Assembly (NCBI GenBank): GCA_024663395.1
Contig: JANFAH010000043.1
Coordinates: 434,001-498,000 of the forward strand
Direction of reading: 5' to 3'
Source of the DNA: Pisolithus tinctorius
Taxonomy: Eukaryota > Basidiomycota > Agaricomycetes > Boletales > Pisolithaceae
DNA: 64,000 nt
Translations under genes and position numbers: made by a program
In this document: one piece after another, positions 11,129 to 22,103 of the stretch
How positions within the stretch are numbered: position 1 is the stretch's first letter
Layout of the letters: each line of letters opens with the position of its first letter
The notes under the pieces: model-generated
What the model was told of the DNA's origin: nothing
The model's database searches: none
Seen by the model: only the letters and a program-made list of their open reading frames with translations

Positions 11129-11396
11129 CTTGAAACAACTATAGTACGGAGACCGGTAATGCTGGTCTCGCAAGGATTGCTAAGACGATTGGTAAGACAA
11201 GGATTACTAGCATATGACTAAGGTAGCAGAGACCGGGACAGGTGGACCGGGGACAGGACCGGGGACAGGACCAGGGACAGGACTTAACCGAAATGACAGA
11301 CACTGCAAAGCAGTGTCTACTGTGCTAGACCAACTGGAGATACGGGACAGGCGAGGCCGAGGCCGGACTGAGTGAGTGCGAGGCATGACTATGACA
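10881..11396 (-). repeat. Gypsy-A 5' LTR (516 bp)
   Basis: Ends TGTCAAGTACA and ACTATGACA on the plus strand. It has three copies of a GGACAGGACCGGG-type minisatellite at about 11241-11285, the hairpin at 11298-11318, and a TATA box at 11121-11128 (minus strand). Confidence 0.95.
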
Positions 11397-11469
11397 CTGA
11401 TGGGGGAATGGGAGCATAAGCGATTGCATCTCCCACCCTTCCATCCTCTCAGTGAAGTTAACAAAAACT

Positions 11470-12114
11470 TCATGGACAGGGCTCTGATGGAGGAGGAGGA
11501 GAAGGGGGAATGTCTTCTGCTGGATCTTGCGGTAAGAAGGCAAGATGCACGTCATACTCGTCATGAATGTGATCAGGGAGGCTGGAGAACAGCAGACCAT
11601 GCTGCAGCTGTCGCAATGTGGGAAGAATGATGGACGAGACTGGAATAAAGACAGTGGAGGGAGCAGGGAGGAACAATCCATATGCTTCATCAACTGGGGA
11701 GACTGAAACGACCACATAAGACCTTTCTAACCAAGTGACAGACCTGAGGTGACCAAAGAATGTCCTTCTGGAAGTCATACTGACAAGGAGAACACACTGA
11801 CCAAGCTGCATGGGATGAGATGGGGCTGACAATGATGGGATGAACCAGGGGGCTTCAGGATGGAAGCTGGTGGGAACACCTGGCAGATATATGTAGCCAC
11901 TGTCTCTAGCAAATGAGACAAGTGAGATGATTGATGAAGAGGCAGCCATGATTGATGGACTTAGCAAAATGAGCATCTGATGGATGCAGTGCTGTAGAAA
12001 TGCGTAGAGTGCGAGGATCCTCTCCAAATTTGGAAGGAAGAATGGTGGGGCTGAGCACTTTAAGCGAGTGTGAGAACAGAGTCGATATCTTTGGAAACAG
12101 CAGAGATATGACAA
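11470..12114 (-). CDS. Unrecognised Pro/Ser-rich ORF, copy B (214 codons)
   Basis: This open frame inside inverted arm B ends in a Pro-rich stretch (DIPPSPPPPSEPCP). The arm A copy at 1941-3129 encodes nearly the same protein but is broken. I do not recognise the family. No signal peptide or clear domain is seen; the middle is hydrophobic and Ser-rich. No upstream promoter or splice signals were resolved. It may be part of the element whose terminal repeats are L1/L2, or a chance frame kept open by recent duplication. Confidence 0.35.
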   Translation of the reverse strand: MSYLCCFQRYRLCSHTRLKCSAPPFFLPNLERILALYAFLQHCIHQMLILLSPSIMAASSSIISLVSFARDSGYIYLPGVPTSFHPEAPWFIPSLSAPSHPMQLGQCVLLVSMTSRRTFFGHLRSVTWLERSYVVVSVSPVDEAYGLFLPAPSTVFIPVSSIILPTLRQLQHGLLFSSLPDHIHDEYDVHLAFLPQDPAEDIPPSPPPPSEPCP

Positions 12115-12325
12115 AAACCAGAATGCCGTACACAGGCACTAAAAACCTTTAATGCACACTTAACTTGCTTCCTCTTTTCTCTTTAGCACTGATGACTCGT
12201 TCTTGTGTGAAGGATGACTGTTAACATCCAGCAGTCTTTCTACGCATGAAGCCTTTAGTCTTCATCTGCATGGCATGGGCATTGTGCGCAACTTGTTGAT
12301 GAGTTAGGCAGAGTCAGCTGTAACC

Positions 12326-13639
12326 ATGTCCACAACACCTTTGGTGTGTGACACCAAGTCGCCAGACGAAGATGCCGCTCCATGGTCACAGCTGAGAAAG
12401 AGCAATGGGAAACCTAAAACCATCCTGCCAGTCAGCAACAATGGCATGCCATACATCCCAAACATATTGGATATGCGCGCACCAAAGTTGAAGGATATCA
12501 TGTGGATGTTTGTGACATTTCACTATCATATGTAAAACAATAGGAGACATACTGTTCATTGACATGCATTACAGGGAAGGCCTGCAGGAATTCACAGGCG
12601 ACTGTTCCATGGAGCGTGATAACGACCAACACTGCACTTTATATTGCACCACAGTTTCTGCCACCTGAGGTTCCCTTCAAAGAGCCAAGCCAACTTACCC
12701 AGGATGAGTTGACAGCAATCTTGGAATGGTGGAAAGAGCGAAAAGAGCAGCATCCCAACAATATATTCAGCTTCAAGAAGTGGAGAGATGCAGGAGGGTC
12801 CCTCCGAATGCTGGTGGCAGTGGCCAACAGCAGTGGAGTGAGGATGGGTGTGATGCAGGATGTCAATGGGACCCCAGACCACTCAGAAGGTGAAAGGATG
12901 ATGGATCGAATGATGTGGGGTAGAAGGAAGCAGCAATGGCAAACAGGTATGAAGGAATGCATCTGGAACTTAAATGTCCGGCAATATTATCTAATAGGGA
13001 ACAAAGTTGCAGGGTCTGATTCTGACGATGAATCCAATTGCCAACAAATACCACCAACATTGCCATCAAACAGAAATGATGGTACATGCACAAGCATGGT
13101 GTATGAAGATGCCACAGAGGCAGTAGCATTGCTGGACTCCCAGCAGCAGATTGCTGGATGCTGAGCAGCTGAGGGCGACACCTGCCAGCCAATTGGTAAG
13201 CCTGCAGGATCACAACAGCCAAATATTGTTAACCTTAATGGCAGACATGTTTCAGCCATTGGCAAGGAACAACCAAACACCTGGCAGCAGGTTGTGGGCA
13301 GCACCTTGAGCACTGTGCAACCTATGACAGAGGGCCACCACACTGATTCACCTGATTCTCTCCAGCCAGCAGAACCTTTGGCAGTGCCAACAACTATCAA
13401 GAGAGCCCATAAACAGGAAGATTCAAAGTGCAAGTTGCCCATTCCATTGATGAGTCAGTACTTGTGCCATGGTTGCTGAATTGTTGATTGAACTCATCTC
13501 TCAATTCTAGTACCCACACACTGGACTGGCATAGACAATGAAAGCAGTATGTGGCAATCAAAATGGGTGTGGAAGGCACCAAAGTGGCCTGATGACAATG
13601 TTCCTACTCCTAGTCCCTCCAAGAAACATAGGCAATGTT
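12326..13639 (+). pseudogene. C-terminal half of the decayed repeated gene family
   Basis: Segments read PYIPNILDM..MWMFVTFHYH (12326-12535), then after a degenerate intron VPWSVITTNTALYIAPQFLP and EPSQLTQDELTAILEWWKER (to 13164). A further shifted frame runs to 13480, and a last exon after an intron ending TTCTAG at 13510 (VPTHWTGIDNES to KKHRQC, stop near 13639). In family members I recall, the IPNI and VPWS blocks follow the type of sequence seen at 19-906, so these are probably two halves of one gene separated by the inserted complex. Several frameshifts make it non-functional. Function unknown. Confidence 0.5.
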
Positions 13640-13705
13640 AGCATTCGTATTTTACATGGCAATGGAATGTGATACTAGATTTTGACAACCAATAGCTACA
13701 ATTAC

Positions 13706-14635
13706 AATAAATCCTCATCCAGTTCCAATTCATCCTCGCCATCCCAATTGCTTGTCATCAAATCTTGTATATATTGCTGAGTCCTTGCCAGCTGCACTCT
13801 CCTTGCAAGCAACAGGTGAAATCAGATGCTTGATTCCACCAATATATTGCTGTAGTGGTTGTAGGCCGCAACGATTGGCCCATCAGTGGTGGTGTTAAGA
13901 TGGGGCAGGTGCTCATCAGCTGGTCCCATGAGAAGAACCACAAGCTGCCATGCTTTTTCCACTGCCAGATGATTGATATATATGCAAGGGATATCATAAA
14001 CCACTTACATGTTGTAATTGGCCCTTCGTCATGAATTCCTTGTATACCCAAGTCACTGGTGAAATGTTGGAGCATGGAAAAGCGAGCTAATACACTTAAT
14101 ACTGGTGGCAACAAGAGATGACATGGCACTCACCAGCAGTGGCATCGGTGGCCATAGGCTCTGGAGATGGTTGCCATGATGTAGCCGGGATGGGCTGTGG
14201 CTCAGTGGCTGCCACACTATCTAACCACTCATCCATACATGCATGCTCCAGGGGAGATGGCACAGTCTGGGCAACTTGTGTGGATGCCAGCAATGATCTA
14301 GGTGGGGGTGAGACTGCTGGGGAAGATGTTGGTGAATCCCAGCTGGGTGCAATGGCAGCCAAGGATGGCATGGAATGACTTCCTTGCCATGACTGTCATT
14401 GGTGATCAGCAGCAGATGGCTGCACCTCTGGCGAAAGTGGTGGGGAGTCCCAAGATGGTGCAAGCATGCTGAGCAATGGCCAGGAAGGGCCAGCATTTGG
14501 TGGCATGGAGGATGATGGCGATCCTAGCTGATGGCCCCAAGCTGTGGCATTTGCAGCCGCTCCGAACAGTAGAAATTCCAGTTCATCGACAGCCATATCT
14601 GTATCATCAGCACCTGGCAATACCTGAGGTTTCTT
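13706..14635 (-). pseudogene. Unrecognised minus-strand spliced gene with repeated APSWDSP motif
   Basis: The minus strand has an exon after an acceptor CCCCACAG at 14636-14643, beginning KKPQVLPGADDTD. It contains two Pro-rich repeats (LAPSWDSPPLSP and IAPSWDSPTSSP, about 14340-14470). Further down lie AWQLVVLLMGPADEHLPHL (about 13900-13960) and the acidic C-terminus QQYIQDLMTSNWDGEDELEL near 13720. TGA codons at about 14400 and 13830 interrupt otherwise continuous coding and look like CGA to TGA changes. The family is unknown to me. It lies between two other transposon-associated genes, tail to tail with the gene at 12326 and head to head with the one at 14961. Confidence 0.4.
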
Positions 14636-14960
14636 CTGTGGGGAGATGACTGGTGAAGGTTATTGACAGTTTTATGTTATAACAACTACTTACATCGAGT
14701 GTCTGGACTGCCTGGCCTCCATCTTACTGACTTTTGCTCCATGATACTTTGTGATCTGTAGAATGTTGATAAGTTGATTGAAATATTGTTGAATTGTGTC
14801 ACAATGTCAGGTTTGGCTATTTGGGCTTGTTTGTCTACTGGCCAGTGTTGATGCTGGCACAATGGTTCATGAAAATATAAAATGCAGCTGCACTGCCAAT
14901 GCAATTGTCAACTATAACTTGACTGCATTGCTTTTGCACCAGTACCCCACTTCCACAAAA

Positions 14961-17900
14961 ATGTCCCAACAGGCTGAAACATCCCAAACCACTGCCACCA
15001 CTCCCCCTGTTGCTCTCCCATGTGAAATAGTCACTAATGCCACAGACATTGTCATGGCAGAGCTTTTGACACTCCATGACCATAGGAACAAGCAATACTG
15101 GAAAAAAGCTATGCACATCATTTGGGAGCAGTTGGTTTGTGGCCTGCCAATCTATTTTTCCTCTGGTATTTACAACATTCCAGACCCATGTGTGCCCTTT
15201 GGTAGAGGAACTGCCCTCAAAATTCACCATCCCCACCCACATCATTGCCACTGAAATGGTTATGAGAGATCCAGTGGTCCTTACAGTGGTGAAGGAGTGG
15301 CTGGACTTTGACAAGATCAGAGATGCAATGGATGCCAATGTCACAGACCATCCATGGTACCAGATTGGTTGGCCATTTGATAAGGGTAAAGGGTGCGCAG
15401 TTCCATTGGAACCACTTCAGATACAGTGAGGGACAAAAGTGTTGCAATGTTTGTGAGTTGTAACTTGTTGCTGATGTAACTCAGGCTATTCTGCACAGAT
15501 AATGATAATACCCATACCATTGGAAAGGGGTGACTCTAAGCTTTCCAGAGAACTAAGGTTCAGTCAAAACAAAGCAATACATGCTGAGATACACCCTATT
15601 CTTTCCAAAAAGTGCATTGCAACGCTTTTGTCCCTGACTGGTGAAATCATGAAATGTGACCTTTTGATGGGATTGAGGGCATGGAGGATGGGAAAAAATG
15701 ATTACATAATAAACCATATGATCATCCAGATGATTTGTCAGCATGTAAACAATGCCAAACATTGGACTTGTACCATTAATCCTCCCTCTTTTACCACAAC
15801 TCATGAAATCATCTCTCTAGCTCACGTGGTCATTTTCTCAAGGAATTCTTATCAAATACTGGTGGCCACCACAGTTCCATCAGTATAACATGCTCTCAGA
15901 ACCATCAGTCCCTTAAAAAACCTGCTGTCAGTCATTTCCTGGACTGTTTCCTCCCCCATGCCTGATGTGTTCTGGGACTAATCAGTACTTGGAAGGCTGT
16001 AAATGTTATGGAGGTCAATTTGGCACTTCAGAACATGATGTACAAACCAGTCCCCTCTCAACCAATGCATTTCTGGAACAGGGACAGTGGTATGGAAGTT
16101 AGGGCAAGACAAAATCCTCTTTACCCTTGGGTGTCATCAGAAGGTTATGCTACTGAACTGCCATGGAGCAGAATCCTGTGCTTCCATCTGGCCCTGAATA
16201 TTGCCTGTGGTCACATATGACCAAATAATCCTTCCCCAGTCATCTACAGTTCAGATCAGAGCAAGATCTAGTGAACCCTCTTATGGTGCTCAGAGCACAA
16301 GGAGGTTGTGTCTCACCCCAACTTCCATATCAGTGTCCCTGTTCCAGAAATGCATTGGTTGAGAGGGGACTGGTTTGTACATCATGTTCTGAAGTGCCAA
16401 ATTGACCTCCATAACATTTACAGCCTTCCAAGTACTGATTAGTCCCAGAACACATCAGGCATGGGGGAGGAAACAGTCCAGGAAATGACTGACAGCAGGT
16501 TTTTTAAGGGACTGATGGTTCTGAGAGCATGTTATACTGATGGAACTGTGGTGGCCACCAGTATTTGATAAGAATTCCTTGAGAAAATGACCACGTGAGC
16601 TAGAGAGATGATTTCATGAGTTGTGGTAAAAGAGGGAGGATTAATGGTACAAGTCCAATGTTTGGCATTGTTTACATGCTGACAAATCATCTGGATGATC
16701 ATATGGTTTATTATGTAATCATTTTTTCCCATCCTCCATGCCCTCAATCCCATCAAAAGGTCACATTTCATGATTTCACCAGTCAGGGACAAAAGCGTTG
16801 CAATGCACTTTTTGGAAAGAATAGGGTGTATCTCAGCATGTATTGCTTTGTTTTGACTGAACCTTAGTTCTCTGGAAAGCTTAGAGTCACCCCTTTCCAA
16901 TGGTATGGGTATTATCATTATCTGTGCAGAATAGCCTGAGTTACATCAGCAACAAGTTACAACTCACAAACATTGCAACACTTTTGTCCCTCACTGTAAG
17001 TGACACTGCTGCCACCACTGCTGAAACTTTGGAAGAACCTTGCAGCCGATCAACCAGTCACACTGCTCCTACAGGCACTCAGCCCAGAAGTAGAAGGCCA
17101 CAGAAGTGTACAAGGTCAGTGGCAGCAAGTGATGCAGATGTTTTGATGGCGACTGCTGGAGCATCCACCAGTCGCAGCCACTCAATTGCAGGTCTTGCAA
17201 CCCCTGCCACTGGCTATATACCTGTTGCCAAAGAAGACCAATGCAATAGGTGCATGGAGAAAAACCTGCCATGCGTGGTCAAGCCTGGTTCTGCTTGTTG
17301 GCAGTGTAGCTGCTGGAAGTACAGGTGCAGTATCTTCACTGGAGTGAAGGCTGCATGGTCACAGTCAAGGTGGCCCTGCAGTCATGCTGTAACTGAGGCG
17401 CCTGATGGAGCAGTGGAATGTCCCCAAATTGTCACAGCCAACTGTCCCCCCAGCTGACACCATCCTCAAAGCCCTTCACCAGGGCCATCAGCTATGATAT
17501 CCTCAGAACCCACCACTCCTGTGTGGCAGACCCACAAGCGGTGGGCAGCCACTAGAGGTATGACACCCACTGCTGGCAAGGCAACCACCTTGGCTGCTCC
17601 AAGCTCCTGCAGGCAAAGTAAGTCCTCCATTTCCTTCATTCCACTATTCTTATTCAAGCCTAACATAGTTTTTGATGGAGTGGTCATCATCACTCCATCC
17701 TGGCAGCAGTCAGGTTGGCAGACATCAAGCCCAGCATCCTGGGGGGCAGCAACATCCCAAAGCCATCTCACTACCCCATCCCACCCAGTGATGCCCAATG
17801 CCACCCCCATGGAGCATATGGAAGAGGAGATTGCAGCATTGTGGCAGCAGCATATGGAGACAGCACAAGATCTCCTAGATACCTGCCATGAGCTTGCTGA

Positions 17901-18342
17901 TACCCAATGGGCCCTTGCAGATATGCAGACTGAGTTGCAGATGCTTTCTGATGTTGTCGAGGCCTTATGCCAGTGCCTGTACCTGTTGCCACACTCCTCA
18001 CCCAATGCACCTGGACCCTCCCACCCCTCTGCCATCAGCTTTGCAATTACAAGTCATCAAGCAGTCATTCCCACTGATGGTGCAAGGATCCTTGACCTTG
18101 CACCAACTACCATGGTCCAGGAGGTTGTGATTGATACTGGCATCCTCCAGAGCCTCCCAGGTGATATGCTTTTAGCCCCTTCTACTTTTCTGCCACCCAC
18201 CCACTGTTTTCTATACTCATCCACCCCTGGAGTAGGAGAAGCCCCACTCCCTATCTATGTCTCTTTGGGGGCTGTTGCTGATGATGCCAGTGGAAATGAT
18301 GCCAATGATCAGAATGCCACTAATTGGATGGACGTAGATTAA
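14961..18342 (+). pseudogene. Zn2Cys6-like cluster protein interrupted by a fold-back element
   Basis: Exon 1 runs 14961-15134 (MSQQAETSQTTATT). A 49-bp intron (15135-15183, GTTTGT..TTCCAG) restores the frame, and exon 2 runs to 15423. The element at 15424-16996 has inserted at a TA; leaving it and one TA out, the frame continues exactly at 16999. The cysteine pattern CNRCMEKNLPC then CWQCSCWKYRC at about 17240-17330 is C-X2-C-X6-C-X7-C-X2-C-X6-C, a Zn2Cys6 fit. An in-frame TGA at 17455-17457 is probably a decayed CGA. A 51-bp intron (17618-17668, GTAAGT..CATAG) follows. Then comes a coiled-coil stretch (EEEIAALWQQHMETAQDLLD and onward, about 17820-17960) and an acidic end at 18342. Without the insertion the product would be about 570 residues. 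Transcription-factor function is inferred from the motif only. Confidence 0.6.
15424..16996. mobile_element. Non-autonomous fold-back Tc1/mariner-type element (1,573 bp)
   Basis: The terminal sequence CAGTGAGGGACAAAAG is repeated in inverse at the right end, and TA flanks both ends (15422-15423 and 16997-16998). TA target sites and CAGTG..AAAAG tips are typical of Tc1-like elements. The arms are nearly perfect inverted repeats of about 690 bp (to about 16120 and from about 16306) around a short centre. Identical 128-codon frames appear on opposite arms only because of this symmetry. No transposase is encoded. Confidence 0.88.
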
Positions 18343-19006
18343 CATGTTCATAGAATGTACTATTACCATTTCATTGTTGCCATTCCTGAGAATGATTATC
18401 CCTGCTTGCTTTTGCTTTACATGGTGCAGATATGGTCTCTCTGGTGTGTGCCATCCCATTGAGTCCAGCCAGGTGACTGCCCTTGCAATTTATAAATCCA
18501 CTGGTACAGCTAAGCTAGTGCACACCAGCAGCACCCACAAATCATGCATGATACTTTCCACATCACCTGCCCTCTGCCGGTACCTCATATCCATGCCATC
18601 ACCCCATTCCTGGCTGTGCCTCACAATCCCACCACGTGCCAGCCATCCTGCCAGCTTCTGCTCTGGACTAGTGATTACTGCTCCCTTCCTGCTACTGCTG
18701 TGTCATGCTGGTGAGTTCTGCTGGCAATGCATGTTGCACTCTCCTCACTACCCCACCCTGTCTCTATATGCACAACTATGCTGTTGCATACTAGTGTATG
18801 TGGCCATATGCTTTTGCATCTTCACTGGCTTACCACTTACCACACTGTCAGATGCAAGAAAATGCCACTTTTGCCTCAGTCATGCTCAGATGGTCCTTGC
18901 CACTGGTACTCACCACTCCAGTAATCCACCTGGCATTTGGTGCAATGGCATATCATGTTTCCACCATGTGCCAGGAGTTGCTGCTGTGTGCCGCTGTATG
19001 CCCCAG
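18343..19006. other. Intergenic stretch with no supported gene
   Basis: A plus-strand open frame runs through here into the adjacent LTR (18344-19057), but it has odd composition (Cys/His/Leu/Ser-rich) and ends inside the LTR, so I do not call it. No repeat boundary other than the LTR at 19007 is seen. Confidence 0.4.
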
Positions 19007-19476
19007 TGTAAGAACGTGTTTTCTGATGGCCAAGAACTCCAACTCTGGAAGAGGTAGGTTCCACTCAAGTCGGGTTGACCCTGAAGGGGCTTCGGTCTGG
19101 ATGCAGGGTAAGTACTTTAGACAAACGCAAAGGGAACTCACCTGAGAAATATAATTCTTGACTCTAGAGAAGAACCTTGGCAAGAAAGGGGAGCTGAAGT
19201 GTGTTCTCTCAAAGGCCAGAGCACAGAGTAAAAACAGTGGTAGCTAGTGTAGTGTAGTCCTCCCCGAGGTACTGTAGTTGTCAAGTGACATGGCATGCAC
19301 TGTGACCACCTGCGCACTTAGTCAGCTCTCTATGTTTCGACACCAAGTCCCTTTTCAGCCACAACCCCTAAGCCCGAATCCTCCTTGACTCTCTCTTACA
19401 TCCTTCACCCTCAAACCTTCCCTTTGACCCAACCGAAGCGCGACTTCTCGTAGGGAAAAGGTTTGTGTTCCCTACA
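19007..19476 (-). repeat. Outer element 3' LTR (470 bp)
   Basis: Plus-strand ends are TGTAAGAACG and TCCCTACA. It is the reverse complement of 21572-22041 and 33398-33867, and in the same orientation as 41800-42269. All four LTRs are 470 bp by my count. The adjacent internal sequence is TCTGAGGGGGGGTTTAG on the plus strand, that is, a pyrimidine tract on the gag-pol sense strand. Confidence 0.93.
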
Positions 19477-21571
19477 TCTGAGGGGGGGTTTAGATGCTGA
19501 CCATCCTTGGTCATCCCCTTCCTCGCGTAGACGCCCTTGGCTTTGTACCCATCCTCACTAGCTTCTCCTTCGTACCCTTGCCCTCTGACTCTCCTAGCCT
19601 TCCCCTCGCTCGCTGTACTTCACATCACCTTCCACCCTGCACTCAACAACTCCTTCCTCCATCAACATGCCCCTTCGATCCCGAACCCACACTGCACTCC
19701 TTGAACCTCTCCCTCACTCTCATCAACATCCCTGAGACCCCTCACAGCCAACTCTCCTGTACCTTCTCCATCACCTCGCGCCCTTGATTTTCCACACCTC
19801 TGAAGCCAACCTCTTAGCCCAGGTGATGATCATAGTGCTTCGAATGCGCAAACAAGTGGGTGATAAATCGAGTGCAGTGCGAGGTAGGAATGGCTTGTCG
19901 AAACGCAGCTGGCAGTAGAACTGCGATGGAGCACTTCCACAGTGCAGCGGCTGGGGATAGAGACCCTCTGTACCTATGACCCAGCTTGAAGATTATTTTA
20001 TACCTTGAACTTGTAGCCTCTCAATCCTGCTTCGAAGATAGGTCTTCGACCTCGACAGGTATGAACATGAACCCTCACTCAACCTTGGACATTCACCCTC
20101 CATTGATCCACTTTTTTTTTTCTCATGCCGAGATACCTGTTTCTCACCATAAAATGCGTTCGAACCGAAATGGAAGGGTCACCTGTCAGCGTGTCTACCC
20201 CAGCCAAGCTTCTCTTCAGTGTCATTTCTACTTGGTTCACGTCCCTTCTTGCTTGTTCCAGCTCTGCATACCTCTCCTGTAGCAACCCTTCCTAGCCGTG
20301 GAATAGCTCCAAGAACGTTGCGTAGTCTAGCATTTCCTTCACAGCCTGTCGTTACCCTTTGCAGTTAGTTTGCTTGTTCGAATTCAGGCCGTCGTCTTTC
20401 CTAGTGTAGAACATTAGTGAGCGCTGTAACATGAAAGGAAAATAGACTAGAATATGGCGAGAGCGCCATGGCTCTTTGAGTGTGCTGAGACCATAAGATG
20501 GCTGCTGCATTGAGTGAAGATTCCAATTTCCGGTGATAATTGATCTGTTTTGATCGACTTCCCACCGTTTCCCTCCTTCTTCTTATCTAAGCTACCCTGC
20601 GTGTTCCTTCCACTTTTTCCTCCCTCATCTTTTCTTCCTCACCCTTGCTCCCATGTCGTCCAACCCTAACAACTCGCCTCCCAACATTGGCATCCTGGCT
20701 GATGACCTTGTGTGCACCGCCTCCATCCTCCAGCTCCTGCTGGGATTGTCGCAGGGAGACACAGAGTTGAGAAACATGCTGTTGGCATGTCTGGGGTCGT
20801 TGATGGTGTGTGGTCTTTTTCTTTTCCTTGACAGCCATTCTGCTGACACTACCCCATTGCTACAGGGCCCATTGCCAGCCCCTATGGCTCCCAAACCTCA
20901 AGCCGTCTCTTCTCCTGCACTACCAGTCGACGCTCCTCTTGCTGATGTTGTCCAAGATGAACCGGCTCCTGCGACTACCGCTGCCCTGGTCGACCACACC
21001 CCCGCAGAGCCCATGCCTGCAACCGTTGTCATCCAGGAACTGGACCCCAGCCCTACTCTCGATCTCCCAACCTTTGACACGCTTCCAGACGCCCCATCAT
21101 CTACATCCACTTCCACGTCCACCATTGTGCCATCTCGTACACCCTCTCCCTCGCTCCCAGGTCACTTGGACCCTCCATCCCCTCTTATGCCTACTGTCTC
21201 GCCTGACCATCCTGCCTCTGTCCCAGATGCTGCCACGCCCACCTGCCAGACACTCAACATCTCCAAGTCTGGCCTTGAGTGTCTTCCTGCCAACTCTCCA
21301 TTGACTGGCCACATGTCTCTTGATCGCCCTCCAGTGTGTTTTAACTTCTCTCATTCTTCTTCATCCCATAGCTGACTCTTTGAGATCCAGAATGCAGACC
21401 ATCTTGGGGAGTCCAGTCTCCAATGGCGAGTCTACTGTCCTGATTGGCACATTGAGCTCATCGAACATACTTTGAAGGATGGCAGTTTCCCCATCTACCC
21501 ACCTGTCCCCTGCGACCGTTGTTGCATCGCTCGAGCCATCTGCTCTGGAGCCTTGGGGCTCAAATGCACAC

Positions 21572-22041
21572 TGTAGGGAACATGAACCTTTTCCCTATGA
21601 GAAGTCGTGCTTCGGTTGGGTCGAAGGGAAGGTTTGAGGGTGAAGGATGTAAGAGAGAGTCGAGGAGGATTCAGGCTTAGGGGTTGTGGCTGAAAGGGGA
21701 CTTGGTGTCGAAACATAGAGAGCTGACTAAGCATGCAGGTGGTCACAGTGTGTGCCATGTCACTTGACAACTACGGTACACCAGGGAGGACCAGACTACA
21801 CTAGCTACCACCATTTTACTCTGTGCTCTTGCCTTTGAGAGGACACACTTCAGCTCCCCTTTTCTTGCCAAGGTTCTTCTCTAGAGTCAAGAATTATATT
21901 TCTCAGGCAAGTTCCCTTTGCGTTTGTCTAAAGTACTTACCCTGCATCCAGACTGAAGCCCCTTCAGGGTCGACCTGACTCGAGCAGAACCTACCTCTTC
22001 CGGAGTCGGAGTTCTCGGCCATCAGAAAACACGTTCTTACA
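21572..22041 (+). repeat. Inner element 5' LTR and tRNA-type primer site
   Basis: The LTR ends are TGTAGGGAAC and GTTCTTACA. The next bases are CT, then TGGAGCCCACCATGAGG (22044-22060), conserved in the outer copy with one transition. A TGG start two bases from the LTR is the usual form of a tRNA-primed site; the tRNA was not identified. Confidence 0.9.
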
Positions 22042-22103
22042 CTTGGAGCCCACCATGAGGGGCTTCAACCGACATTCAGGAAGCAAAGTACAACCTCAAG
22101 CAA

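Larger units (their letters stand above)
4169..11396 (-). mobile_element. Gypsy-A: Ty3/gypsy chromovirus carrying an antisense gene
   Basis: This is a complete 7,228-bp element. The 5-bp duplication CTGAT occurs at 4164-4168 and 11397-11401, the LTRs are 526 and 516 bp with TG..CA ends, and gag-pol lies on the minus strand in the order gag, protease, reverse transcriptase, RNase H, integrase, chromodomain. A plus-strand, intron-containing gene occupies the 1.2 kb between the chromodomain and the 3' LTR. A purine tract (AAGAGGGGGATAC read on the minus strand, 4695-4707) precedes the 3' LTR. Stops, a gag frameshift and a lost integrase residue show that it is no longer autonomous. Confidence 0.95.
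4014..12350 (-). repeat. Inverted-repeat arm B (reverse complement of arm A), interrupted by Gypsy-A
   Basis: Arm B is 4014-4168 plus 11397-12350 once the inserted Gypsy-A element is subtracted. It is the reverse complement of 1623-3257. At its right edge it runs into the C-terminal half of the decayed gene at 12326. Arm A shows the uninterrupted site for Gypsy-A (around 3107, GGTCTGTGG read in reverse), and arm B shows the uninterrupted site for the solo LTR. Confidence 0.7.

Noticed and set aside
15502..16918. Two identical 128-codon frames on opposite strands (15502-15888 plus, 16532-16918 minus)
   Set aside because: They are mirror images in the arms of a palindromic non-autonomous element; identity reflects the inverted repeat, and no known domain is present.
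18344..19057. 237-codon open frame
   Set aside because: It runs into the LTR at 19007 and has unusual Cys/His/Leu composition, no splice signals and no recognisable motif.
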